Shown piece after piece: positions 46,703-54,958 of a stretch of DNA of 64,000 nt. The notes beneath the pieces were generated by a model that saw only the letters and a list, made by a program, of their open reading frames with translations, made no database searches and was not told the DNA's origin. How positions within the stretch are numbered: position 1 is the stretch's first letter; the number at the start of each line of letters is the position of its first letter. A program made the position numbers and the translations under genes. Origin of the DNA: Streptomyces sp. WP-1 (GTDB lineage Bacteria; Actinomycetota; Actinomycetes; Streptomycetales; Streptomycetaceae); the NCBI RefSeq assembly GCF_030450125.1, contig NZ_CP123923.1:2232001-2296000 (forward strand), in the 5' to 3' direction.

Positions 46703-47461
46703 TCAGACCTCGGGGCGCAGCATCGGCGGGTTGAGCAGCGTGGCCCCACCGGCCCGGAAGAGCTGGGCCGGGCGGCCGCCCTGGCGTGTGGTGGTGCCTC
46801 CCGTCGGAACGAGGAACCCGGGGGTCCCGGTGACCTTGCGGTGGAAGTTGCGCGGGTCGAGGGCCACCCCCCACACCGCCTCGTACACCCGGCGCAGCTC
46901 ACCGACGGTGAATTCGGGCGGGCAGAACGCGGTGGCCAGCGAGGAGTACTCGATCTTGGAGCGGGCCCGCTCCACGCCGTCGGCGAGGATCTGGGCGTGG
47001 TCGAAGGCCAGCGGTGCGACGGGGTCGCCGTCGCGGCCGTAACCGTCCTGCTGGAGCAGTTCCTCGACCGGGGCCCAGCGCGCGTTGCTGGCGTCGCCGC
47101 CCGCGCGGGGTGCGGGCAGGTCGGGGGCGAGCGCGAGGTGCGCGACGCTGACCACGCGCATCCGCGGATCCCGCTCGGGGTCGCCGTAGGTGGCGAGTTG
47201 CTCCAGGTGTGCTCCCTTGTCCTGGGCGGGGGTCGAGGGGTCGTGCGCGTGCAGCCCGGTCTCCTCGGCCAGTTCGCGTGCCGCCGCCTGGTTCAGGTCC
47301 TCGTCGGCCCGTACGAAGCCGCCGGGCAGTGCCCACCGTCCCTGGAAGGGCGACTCGCCCCGGCGTACCGCCAACGCGCACAGCGCATGGCGGCGAACGG
47401 TCAGCACGACCAGGTCCACGGTGACGGCGAAGGGCGGAAAGGCTGACGGGTCGTAGGGCAT
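46703..47461 (-). CDS. Nudix-domain protein with C-terminal winged helix (NrtR-like)
   Basis: 252 residues. The Nudix domain (about 10-150) carries GGFVRADEDLNQAAARELAEETGL, written here as one motif broken at the Glu cluster (REL-AEE-TG). The C-terminal part (about 165-250: EFTVGELRRVYEAVWGVALD, RNFHRKVTGTPGFL) is a winged helix as in NrtR regulators of NAD metabolism. It could therefore be a hydrolase or an ADP-ribose-sensing repressor. The Nudix box looks complete (GX5EX7REUXEEXGU), so catalysis is possible. No NAD genes are adjacent. Confidence 0.85.
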   Translation of the reverse strand: MPYDPSAFPPFAVTVDLVVLTVRRHALCALAVRRGESPFQGRWALPGGFVRADEDLNQAAARELAEETGLHAHDPSTPAQDKGAHLEQLATYGDPERDPRMRVVSVAHLALAPDLPAPRAGGDASNARWAPVEELLQQDGYGRDGDPVAPLAFDHAQILADGVERARSKIEYSSLATAFCPPEFTVGELRRVYEAVWGVALDPRNFHRKVTGTPGFLVPTGGTTTRQGGRPAQLFRAGGATLLNPPMLRPEV

Positions 47462-47566
47462 GCCGCGATCATAGTCGTCTTCCTGACGATAAACACGTCC
47501 TTCGCCGAGGCCGCCGGTGCTTCCGCTTCGTCGCATCAGGGGAGACGAGGCAGGCTCCCGTCCGGT

Positions 47567-49024
47567 TCAGGTCATGCTCTCCCCCGTTCCCTTGGTGGGC
47601 ATGCGGGTGCCCGCCGGGTGCCGGGTACCGGCGCGTGGAGCGCGTCCGGCGGCCGGAGCGGGGACCGTCGGGCGGCGCCGGGGGCCGGGCACGCGGGCGG
47701 CGCGGGGACCGTCCCCGGCGGCTGCGAGGGCGGACCGCAGTCGGCGGCGCCGGCGGATGCGCGCGGCCGGATCCGATTCGCCGGCGGGCGTCGGGCCCGC
47801 CACGTTTTCCGCGCACTTCGTGGGTCCGGTCGCGACCGAGGCAGTCGTCGCCGAGGCATCCGCCGGGAGCGCCCCGCCCTCCTGCGCGCGTTCCGTGCCC
47901 GGCGCGCCCCCGGCCCGCCCCGCCCGCAGGCAGCGGCGGACCGATTCCACGTCCACCCCCTCGTTGCACGCCTGGTGCAGGAGGCGGGCGAAGAGGTAGT
48001 CCGGGTCGGCGCCCAGGGCCATGGCCAGGGCCTCGCGGGCTTCGAGTTCGTCGCCCGTGGACCAGGCGACCCAGCCGGCCAGGGTCAGCGGAGGGGCGGC
48101 GTGCTCGGCGTACGGTCCGACGCAGCGGCGGGCGAGGGCGCGCCAGAGCCGGAGCGCGGGGGCCGCCTCGTCGCCCTCCATCCAGGCGGCGGCGCGGTCG
48201 CGGGTGTCGCGGTCCTGGAGGCCGAGGATCAGCCGTGCCGCCTCGTCGTGGCCGATCAGGCCGTCGTCGCGCAGGTCGGCCGGAAGGGCGCCCGCGACCG
48301 GGGTCGTCGCGGCGAGGCGGTGGATGACGCGCTCGGCGAGGACGATGGTCTCCTCGGCCACTTCCGCGCGGCCCGTCTCGTCGAGGATGCGGGGCACCAG
48401 GGCCAGCCCGCCCGCGTCGAGCGCGGCCTCCTGTTCCCGTGCCGCAGCGGCCTCCCAGGGCTGGAGCCGGGCGCGCAACTCCTTGAGGGTTCCCCGGACT
48501 TGCATGCCGGCGTAGGTAGCCGCGGCGGCGAGGACGGAGGTGCCGGGCAGGCCCATCGGCGTGCCGTCCTCGGGGCAGCAGTCCTCGACGGGGCAGCAGT
48601 ACGACCAGTAGCGGCCGTCGGAGATGCAGAGCGCCTCGATGACCGGCACGTCGAGGTCGCCGCACTGGATGCGCAGCAGATGGGCGAGGCGGGCGAGACG
48701 GCGTTTGACGTCCCGGCCGTGTTCTCCCGGGGCGGGTTCCTGGCAGACGTAGGCCACCAGCTGCTCGGGCTTGGCGCCCCGTCGCTCGCTGCTGGTCACC
48801 AGGCCCCGGGCCAGCTGCCGAGCGGCCTCTTCCCAGTCCTCCTCGTGCGCGGGAATGCCGAGCCGGGCCCGGCCGCCGAACCTGCCCTTCCCCCCGCTGT
48901 CGTGCAGGGCGACCAGGACCATGCTGTCCTCCGGCCGGTATCCCAGCAGGTAGGGCAGGGCGTCGGCCAGTTCGGCCGGGGTGCGCAGGGTGACCTGCGC
49001 GGTGGTTTCGCTGTGATTCGTCAT
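47567..49024 (-). CDS. DUF4192 family protein
   Basis: 485 residues, actinobacterial DUF4192 family of unknown function. The conserved N-terminus is TPAELADALPYLLGYRPEDS, followed by MVLVALHD and a Cys-rich insertion SYCCPVEDCCPEDGTPMG that could bind metal. Helical repeats occupy the middle (EAREALAMALGADPDYLFAR). The last 100 residues are a basic, low-complexity Arg/Ala/Pro tail. The Met at 49024 is the family start. It is divergent from the recQ-like gene with 133 bp between, a neighbourhood that may reflect a DNA-related role (inference). Confidence 0.85.
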   Translation of the reverse strand: MTNHSETTAQVTLRTPAELADALPYLLGYRPEDSMVLVALHDSGGKGRFGGRARLGIPAHEEDWEEAARQLARGLVTSSERRGAKPEQLVAYVCQEPAPGEHGRDVKRRLARLAHLLRIQCGDLDVPVIEALCISDGRYWSYCCPVEDCCPEDGTPMGLPGTSVLAAAATYAGMQVRGTLKELRARLQPWEAAAAREQEAALDAGGLALVPRILDETGRAEVAEETIVLAERVIHRLAATTPVAGALPADLRDDGLIGHDEAARLILGLQDRDTRDRAAAWMEGDEAAPALRLWRALARRCVGPYAEHAAPPLTLAGWVAWSTGDELEAREALAMALGADPDYLFARLLHQACNEGVDVESVRRCLRAGRAGGAPGTERAQEGGALPADASATTASVATGPTKCAENVAGPTPAGESDPAARIRRRRRLRSALAAAGDGPRAARVPGPRRRPTVPAPAAGRAPRAGTRHPAGTRMPTKGTGESMT

Positions 49025-49157
49025 GCGCCGACGATCTCGCGGATCCCGCGAACCCGCTCGGGCCTGTGGATAAGTCGAATCAGGGACACGACAAGCCGTC
49101 GAGGGTTGTCCACAGATCCGCCGCCGGCCCGCCCGTTCGTCGGTCCCGTCCTGTTGT

Positions 49158-51338
49158 ATGGAACGCATGGAGCACGAGCACACGAGCAACGCGGATCTCC
49201 GGGCAGGGGCGGACGCCGTCCTCGCCCGGCTCGTCGGGGACGGCACGGGCGCCGCCCGGCTGCGCGAGGACCAGTGGCGGGCGATCGAGGCGCTGGTCGC
49301 CGACCGGCGGCGGGCGCTGGTCGTGCAGCGCACGGGATGGGGCAAGTCCGCGGTGTACTTCGTGGCGACCTCGCTGCTGCGGGCCCGGGGCAGCGGGCCG
49401 ACGGTGATCGTCTCGCCGCTGCTCGCGCTCATGCGCAACCAGGTGGAGGCGGCGGCGCGCGCCGGTATCCGCGCCCGGACCATCAACTCCTCGAACACCG
49501 AGGAGTGGGAGGACGTGCAGGCCGCGATCGCCGCCGGCGAGGTCGATGTCCTGCTCGTCTCGCCCGAGCGGCTCAACAACCCCGACTTCCGCGACCAGGT
49601 CCTGCCCAAGCTGTCCGCGGCGACCGGACTGCTGGTCGTGGACGAGGCGCACTGCATCTCCGACTGGGGCCACGACTTCCGCCCCGACTACCGGCGGCTG
49701 CGCACCATGCTCGCCGACCTTCCGCCCGGCGTCCCCGTGCTGGCCACGACCGCGACGGCCAACGCCCGGGTGACCGCCGACGTCGCCGAGCAGCTGGGCA
49801 CCGGCGGCGGCTCCGACGCGCTGGTGCTGCGCGGCCCGCTGGACCGGGAGAGCCTGAGTCTGGGCGTGCTGCGGCTCCCGGACGCGGCGCACCGGATGGC
49901 CTGGCTCGCCGACCATCTCGACGATCTGCCGGGCTCCGGCATCATCTACACCCTCACGGTCGCCGCCGCCGAGGAGGTCACCGCGTTCCTGCGGCAGCGG
50001 GGCCACACCGTCGCCTCGTACACGGGCAGGACGGAGAACGCCGACCGGCAGCAGGCGGAGGAGGATCTGCTCGCCAACCGGGTCAAGGCGCTGGTCGCCA
50101 CGTCCGCGCTCGGCATGGGCTTCGACAAGCCCGACCTCGGTTTCGTGGTCCACCTCGGCTCGCCCTCCTCCCCCATCGCCTATTACCAGCAGGTGGGCCG
50201 CGCCGGCCGCGGGGTGGAGCACGCGGAGGTGCTGCTGCTGCCGGGCCGGGAGGACGAGGCGATCTGGGAGTACTTCGCCTCGCTCGCCTTCCCCTCCGAG
50301 GAGCTGGTGCGGCGCACCCTGGACGTCCTCGCCAGCGCGGACAGGCCCCTGTCCCTGCCCGCGCTGGAGCCCCTGGTCGAGCTGCGCCGCTCCCGGCTGG
50401 AGACCATGCTCAAGGTCCTCGACGTGGACGGGGCGGTGCGCCGGGTCAAGGGCGGCTGGCTCGCGACCGGGCGGCCGTGGTCGTACGACGCCGAGCGGTA
50501 CGCGTGGGTGGCGCGGCAGCGGGCGGCCGAGCAGCAGGCGATGCGCGGGTACGCGGACACCACCGAGTGCCGGATGGAGTTCCTGCAACGGCAGCTGGAC
50601 GACGAGGGGGCCAAGCCGTGCGGCCGCTGCGACAACTGCGCGGGGCCGCGCTTCACGGCCGACGCCTCCTCCGCCGCGCTCGACGCGGCACGCAGCGACC
50701 TGGGCCGCGCCGGGGTGGAGGTGGAGCCCCGGCGGATGTGGCCGACCGGGCTCGGGGCCATCGGGATCGGGCTCAAGGGGCGTATTCCGGCTGGTGAGCA
50801 GGCAGCGCCGGGGCGGGCGCTGGGACGGCTCTCGGACATCGGCTGGGGCAACCGGCTCCGTCCGCTGCTCGCGCCGCGGACACCGGACGGGCCCGTGCCG
50901 GACGACGTGGCGCGCGCCGTGATCGACGTGCTGGCCGACTGGGCCAAGGGACCCGGCGGCTGGGCACCCGGTGTCGAGGGCGCCCAGGCGAGGCCGGTCG
51001 GGGTGGTCACCGTCGCCTCGCGCACCCGGCCGCAGCTCGTCCACTCCCTCGGCGCGCGGATCGCGGAGACCGGGCGGATGCCGCTGCTGGGGTCGGTGAC
51101 GTACGACGAGGACGCGCCCCGGGTGTCGCGCAGCAACAGCGCGCAGCGGCTCAAGGCGCTCGACGGCGCGTTGGCGGTGCCGCCCGCCCTCGCGACGGCG
51201 CTGGCCGGGGCGAACGGTCCGGTGCTGCTGGTCGACGACTTCACGGAGACCGGCTGGACCCTCGCGGTCGCGGCACGTCTGCTCCGCCGCGCGGGTGCGA
51301 AGGGGGTGTTGCCGCTGGTCCTCGCGGTTCAGGGCTGA
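49158..51338 (+). CDS. RecQ-family helicase with C-terminal phosphoribosyltransferase-like segment
   Basis: 726 residues. The SF2 helicase core has motif 0 LREDQWRAIEAL, Walker A QRTGWGKSAV, motif II VVDEAHCISDWGHDFRPDY, TATAN, ATSALGMGFDKPDL and motif VI QQVGRAGRG. A RecQ zinc module follows, with cysteines in TTECRMEF and PCGRCDNCAG near 465-495. Canonical RQC and HRDC domains are not seen. Instead the last 200 residues end in VLLVDDFTETGWTLAVAARL, which is the PRPP-binding loop pattern of type I phosphoribosyltransferases. The helicase unwinds DNA 3' to 5' (family). The role of the PRTase-like part is unknown. Confidence 0.9.
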   Translation: MERMEHEHTSNADLRAGADAVLARLVGDGTGAARLREDQWRAIEALVADRRRALVVQRTGWGKSAVYFVATSLLRARGSGPTVIVSPLLALMRNQVEAAARAGIRARTINSSNTEEWEDVQAAIAAGEVDVLLVSPERLNNPDFRDQVLPKLSAATGLLVVDEAHCISDWGHDFRPDYRRLRTMLADLPPGVPVLATTATANARVTADVAEQLGTGGGSDALVLRGPLDRESLSLGVLRLPDAAHRMAWLADHLDDLPGSGIIYTLTVAAAEEVTAFLRQRGHTVASYTGRTENADRQQAEEDLLANRVKALVATSALGMGFDKPDLGFVVHLGSPSSPIAYYQQVGRAGRGVEHAEVLLLPGREDEAIWEYFASLAFPSEELVRRTLDVLASADRPLSLPALEPLVELRRSRLETMLKVLDVDGAVRRVKGGWLATGRPWSYDAERYAWVARQRAAEQQAMRGYADTTECRMEFLQRQLDDEGAKPCGRCDNCAGPRFTADASSAALDAARSDLGRAGVEVEPRRMWPTGLGAIGIGLKGRIPAGEQAAPGRALGRLSDIGWGNRLRPLLAPRTPDGPVPDDVARAVIDVLADWAKGPGGWAPGVEGAQARPVGVVTVASRTRPQLVHSLGARIAETGRMPLLGSVTYDEDAPRVSRSNSAQRLKALDGALAVPPALATALAGANGPVLLVDDFTETGWTLAVAARLLRRAGAKGVLPLVLAVQG

Positions 51339-51534
51339 GCGGGGGTGTAAGGCGTTCGGCTCGGTGGCACCCGGCAGGGAGGTCACGGGAGTTCGGCTCG
51401 ACGTCAGGGGGTGTTCGGGGATGTTCAGCTCGGAAGCCGGGGGCGGCTGGGAAGACCGGGTGCGGCCTGGAAGTCGGGGGCGGTCGGGAAGCGGGGGTCG
51501 GCCCGGGGGGTTAGATCAGCCCGGGGGCCGGAGA

Positions 51535-51733
51535 CGTCCTGAAAGGCGGGAGTCGTTCGTCCCGAAGGGCGCTCGGCGCCGGCTCGCAGGTCGGCCGGTG
51601 TCGGTCCGAAGGGCGGCCGACGTCAGCCCAGAAGCCCGCCGGTGTCAGCCCGGAACCCAGTCGGTGTCAGCCTGGACATCAGTCGGCGACGGCCCGAAAG
51701 TCAGCCGTTGTCGGTCCGAAGGTCAGGCCCTGT
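51535..51733. repeat. Degenerate 22-bp tandem array, about nine units
   Basis: Contiguous 22-base units start at 51558, 51580, 51602, 51624, 51646, 51668, 51690 and 51712, with a poorer one at 51535. All resemble CGGCCCGAAGGTCAGCCGG plus TGT. Just upstream (about 51430-51510) shorter 18-19-base units of the form GGCCTGGAAGTCGGGGGC run in. The array lies in the 649-bp spacer 51339-51987 after the recQ-like gene. It has no credible gene. Confidence 0.8.
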
Positions 51734-51987
51734 TCGGGGTACCAGTCCTGGAGACGCCCGAGCACCCCATGCGTCATCCGCCCGAGCCTTGGGTAGGGAT
51801 ATAAGCCACGCACCACCCGATACCCGGCGGCGGCCCCAATTGCTCGTTGCCGCATTCCAGTTCGACAGGAAGAATTGAGATCCGCTCCCCGCACGGTCGG
51901 TTCGTGATCCGGTTGGGCTTCGCTGCGGTGCGCGGTCCCCGAATCCGACCTCGCCCGCTGTGTGGGCGCGTAGCCGAAGGGAGGAAC

Positions 51988-52602
51988 GTGACCTTCGGAT
52001 TCGCCTCGCCCTCGGCGGCCTCGTTGTCGACGTCCGCCGCTTCCGCCGGCCGTGTACTGGAGCCGGCGGAGTGGGCCGCCGCGGGGATCCCGCTGCTGCG
52101 CAACCCGCGTGAGGTCGTCAGCGGACTGCACGCCCGGCATCGACCGCGGCCGTCCACGGTGATCGTGGCCGTCCTCGATCCGGACGAACGGCTGTGTGCC
52201 AGCGCCTCGTTCACCCGCCGGGCCGCACCGGCGGACGGCTGGATGTTCCGCAACGCGCTGCTGTCCCAGCTGCGCCGGGTCATACCGCACGACCTGCGCC
52301 GCCGTACCCCGGTGCGGACCGCCGTCCTGCTCTACTGCCGTGAGGGCGACGCGCGTTGGACCGAGGAGGACGGTGCCTGGATGTGGGGGCTGCGTGACGC
52401 CTGCACGCTGCACGGGCTGCGGTGCGGGGCGTACATCACGCTGACCCACGACGGCTGGCAGGTGCTGGGCGAGGGGCGCGGTGGCCGCCGTCCCCACGCG
52501 CACTCGGCGCCGGAGCCGTTCGCCACGGCGGATGCCCCGCCGCCCGTGCCGCGCACCGGCGGCCCGGTCTCCGAGGTCCTGCGCCGCGCGGCGGCCCGCT
52601 GA
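51988..52602 (+). CDS. Conserved Streptomyces protein of unknown function
   Basis: 204 residues from the GTG at 51988, which has GGGAGGAA immediately upstream; the open frame to 51847 is not needed. No family recognised. An N-terminal Ser/Ala stretch is followed by a globular alpha/beta segment (RPSTVIVAVLDPDERLCASA, DGWMFRNALLSQLRRVIPHD, TAVLLYCREGDARWTEEDGA, GAYITLTHDGWQVLGEG). A Pro/His-rich tail ends VSEVLRRAAAR. There is no signal peptide or membrane helix, so it is presumably cytoplasmic. Confidence 0.7.
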   Translation: MTFGFASPSAASLSTSAASAGRVLEPAEWAAAGIPLLRNPREVVSGLHARHRPRPSTVIVAVLDPDERLCASASFTRRAAPADGWMFRNALLSQLRRVIPHDLRRRTPVRTAVLLYCREGDARWTEEDGAWMWGLRDACTLHGLRCGAYITLTHDGWQVLGEGRGGRRPHAHSAPEPFATADAPPPVPRTGGPVSEVLRRAAAR

Positions 52603-52742
52603 GGGACGGCGCGAGTCCGACGACGGGTCCGGCGGACCGGGCCGGGCGCCGACACAAGCACGGACGTGACCTGCTCAAGCACCGGACACGACCCGTTCAA
52701 GCACCCTGGACCAAGCACCCTGGAACTGCCAGGTGCCTCCCC

Positions 52743-52810
52743 CACAGGGGTTCCCCAGGCACAGGGGTTCCCCAGGCACAGGGGTTCCCCAGGCACAGGG
52801 GTTCCCCAAG
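52743..52810. repeat. 17-bp tandem repeat, four units
   Basis: CACAGGGGTTCCCCAGG is repeated four times at 52743, 52760, 52777 and 52794. The first three are identical and the last differs by one base. Each unit contains the self-complementary AGGGG/CCCC pair. Upstream, CAAGCACCCTGGA is duplicated (about 52699-52724). The array lies in the 351-bp spacer 52603-52953, where the near-identity suggests recent expansion. Confidence 0.9.
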
Positions 52811-52953
52811 GCCCGCCGAGGCGCTGACGGAGGCACGGCCGCCCCATGGTCAGGACGGTCGGCGCCGAGGCGCGCGGCCGGACGGCATGCCGAAGGGCGC
52901 ACCGTGCGGTGCCCCCTCGGGCGGCGGCCGGCTCCAGGAGCCCGGCGCGTGGT

Positions 52954-53577
52954 TCAGGCGCTGGTGCCGAGAACCGAGTTGATCTGCTGCGGGTCGCCGC
53001 AGACGATCAGCAGGGCTCCGGCGCGACTGTGGGCCAGCGAGAGGACGTCGGCGGAGGCGGCGCCCCCGTTGACGGCCACGACGACCACCGGGCGGGAACC
53101 GGCGCGGGCGGCGATGGCGGCGTCCGTGTAGAAGACGTCGTCACCCGCGTCGTGCTGGGCCCAGTAGGCGGTCTCGCCGAACGACAGCTCGTGCTCGGCC
53201 CACGGGTGCTGGGCACCCGTGGTGATCACCAGCACGTCGCCGGGAGCGCGGCCCGAGTCCAGCAGCAGGTCGACGGCCTCCTCGGCGGCGTCGACCGCGC
53301 CCTCGGCCGAGGCCGGGATCAGCTGGATCTGCGGGCCCGCGACTGCGGCAGGGGCGGCCGGACCGGAGGGACCGGGATTGGCCGGAGCCACGTCACGCGG
53401 CGTGCGCTGCACCGGCGGCGTAGGCCGCTGAGGGCCGGGACGACCGGGGCGGGACGGCGCCACGGGACGGGGGCCGGGTACGGGGCGAGGGGTCGGTGCG
53501 GTGCGGCCGCTGGCCGGCGTGACGCGGGGACCCTGGGCACTCTCGTGAATCTGAGGCTCCTCGGGAATGAGAGGCAT
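52954..53577 (-). CDS. Pro-rich protein with a C-terminal segment resembling the tail of UvrD-type helicases
   Basis: 207 residues. Residues 1-80 are Pro/Arg/Ser-rich and likely disordered. The C-terminal 125 residues (AVDAAEEAVDLLLDSGRAPG, DVLVITTGAQHPWAEHELSF, LAHSRAGALLIVCGDPQQI) resemble the final domain of superfamily 1 helicases around motifs V-VI, but there is no Walker A. It cannot be an ATPase alone and might be a degenerate or partner domain (inference). No ribosome site is visible before the ATG. Confidence 0.65.
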   Translation of the reverse strand: MPLIPEEPQIHESAQGPRVTPASGRTAPTPRPVPGPRPVAPSRPGRPGPQRPTPPVQRTPRDVAPANPGPSGPAAPAAVAGPQIQLIPASAEGAVDAAEEAVDLLLDSGRAPGDVLVITTGAQHPWAEHELSFGETAYWAQHDAGDDVFYTDAAIAARAGSRPVVVVAVNGGAASADVLSLAHSRAGALLIVCGDPQQINSVLGTSA

Positions 53578-53646
53578 GAGCTGATTTTTATCAAACGTTG
53601 AAGTGGCGCTGATGAACGGGGTGGCACATCAGTGCGATCGGAACCG

Positions 53647-54348
53647 TCAGAAGTCGAAGCCGAGCTGACCCTCGATTTCCGGAACGCTTCCGTCCGCCCA
53701 GTTGCGGACCTTCTTGAGATGCCGCCACTGGGGCAGCGCATCAAGATACGCCCACGACAAACGGTGGTGCGGGGTGGGGCCCCGCTCTTCCAGTGCGGCC
53801 TTGTGCACGGGTGACGGATACCCGGCGTTGTCCGCAAACCCGAAGTCTGCATGGTCGAGGGCCAGTTCGGCCATCATTTTGTCGCGCTGAACCTTGGCGA
53901 TCACCGAGGCCGCCGCGACGGCGACGCACGACTGATCGCCCTTGATCACCGTACGCACCTGCCATGGGGCACCGAGGTAGTCGTGCTTCCCGTCGAGGAT
54001 CACGGCGTCGGGGCGGACCGGAAGTGCGTCCAGGGCGCGGCCTGCGGCGAGCCGCAACGCGGCCGTCATCCCCATGCCGTCGATCTCCTCGGGGGAAGCA
54101 TGCCCCAGCGCGTAGGCCGTCACCCACCCCCGCAGGATCTCGTCCAGCGCGGTGCGCCGCTTGACGGTCAGCAGCTTGGAGTCGGTCAGGCCCGCGGGAG
54201 GTCGACGCAGTCCGGTGATCGCCGCGCAGACGGTGACGGGTCCGGCCCAGGCGCCGCGCCCCACTTCGTCGACACCGGCGATGACCTTCGCTCCGGTCGT
54301 GGCACGCAGGGAGCGCTCGACAGTGTGAGTGGGAGGTTCGTACGGCAT
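53647..54348 (-). CDS. rnhB: Ribonuclease HII
   Basis: 233 residues. It removes RNA from RNA/DNA hybrids, including single ribonucleotides in DNA. Active-site acids are visible: Asp27 and Glu28 in AGVDEVGRG, Asp119 in [10 protein letters not shown], and Asp in [19 protein letters not shown]. Length and order match the family. The next gene on this strand begins 69 bp downstream. To its right lies a 610-bp gap and then a polyketide synthase gene. Confidence 0.95.
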   Translation of the reverse strand: MPYEPPTHTVERSLRATTGAKVIAGVDEVGRGAWAGPVTVCAAITGLRRPPAGLTDSKLLTVKRRTALDEILRGWVTAYALGHASPEEIDGMGMTAALRLAAGRALDALPVRPDAVILDGKHDYLGAPWQVRTVIKGDQSCVAVAAASVIAKVQRDKMMAELALDHADFGFADNAGYPSPVHKAALEERGPTPHHRLSWAYLDALPQWRHLKKVRNWADGSVPEIEGQLGFDF

Positions 54349-54958
54349 GGCGCCCTTAGATTACGCCGCCCGGGGCAGTGGCCGACACCCCGGTCGGCCG
54401 GGGGACGGGGGGAAGCGGCGGCGAGTGGGGGCCATAGCGGAATCCGGATCGCCGGATTTGCATACGAATATAAGCGAAGATGGTCAGCCAGCGAACCCCG
54501 GAGCGGTGAGAAGGGGTGAGCATCAGCCGCGACCAGAGAGCCAACTCCATCACTTAACAATGGGTTTTCTTCAGGGGGGAATCCCGCAGGACGCCTCCAG
54601 CCCCACCTCCACCCCTCAAAGTAGATCGCGACCGCAAATCACACCCACTGAGGGCGATGACGGCGAAGAAGCGAGGTAGAGCATCTGCCTATCGCCATGC
54701 TCAGGTGGCCCTCCGGTGCGCACAGTCCCCAGGGTCGGAGCAACGCCATCTCGCATGGCAAGACGAGTAATGAGACGCGGTCATGACCCTCCAGGTCAAT
54801 CTTGGTTCCCGGTGTAACTTTGCATCGCACTTGCACCGCGCACCTCAAACCGCACTCAAACCCGCCTCACCACTGCCGCCGACCTCGGCTTTTGCCCGTG
54901 TCCCCGCGGCGAGGCGGTCGTGTTTGTTCTCGTCGGCTCTGATCGAAGGTGAACGTAC
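54349..54958. other. 610-bp gene-free spacer upstream of the PKS gene
   Basis: This stretch is less GC-rich than its surroundings and its short open frames have weak codon bias. No RNA gene, insertion-sequence end or clear operator was recognised. It contains the PKS promoter and the ribosome site GAAGGTGA before the GTG at 54959. With the PKS gene it forms a unit not found, from memory, at this place in S. coelicolor. Confidence 0.5.

Noticed and set aside
47618..50797. 1059-codon plus-strand frame
   Set aside because: Runs opposite DUF4192 and out of frame through the recQ-like gene; no domain.
52743..52810. CRISPR array
   Set aside because: The 17-bp units are contiguous with no spacers and no cas genes are near.
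54329..54679. Short open frames in the spacer before the PKS gene
   Set aside because: Poor third-position GC and no ribosome site; not supported as genes.
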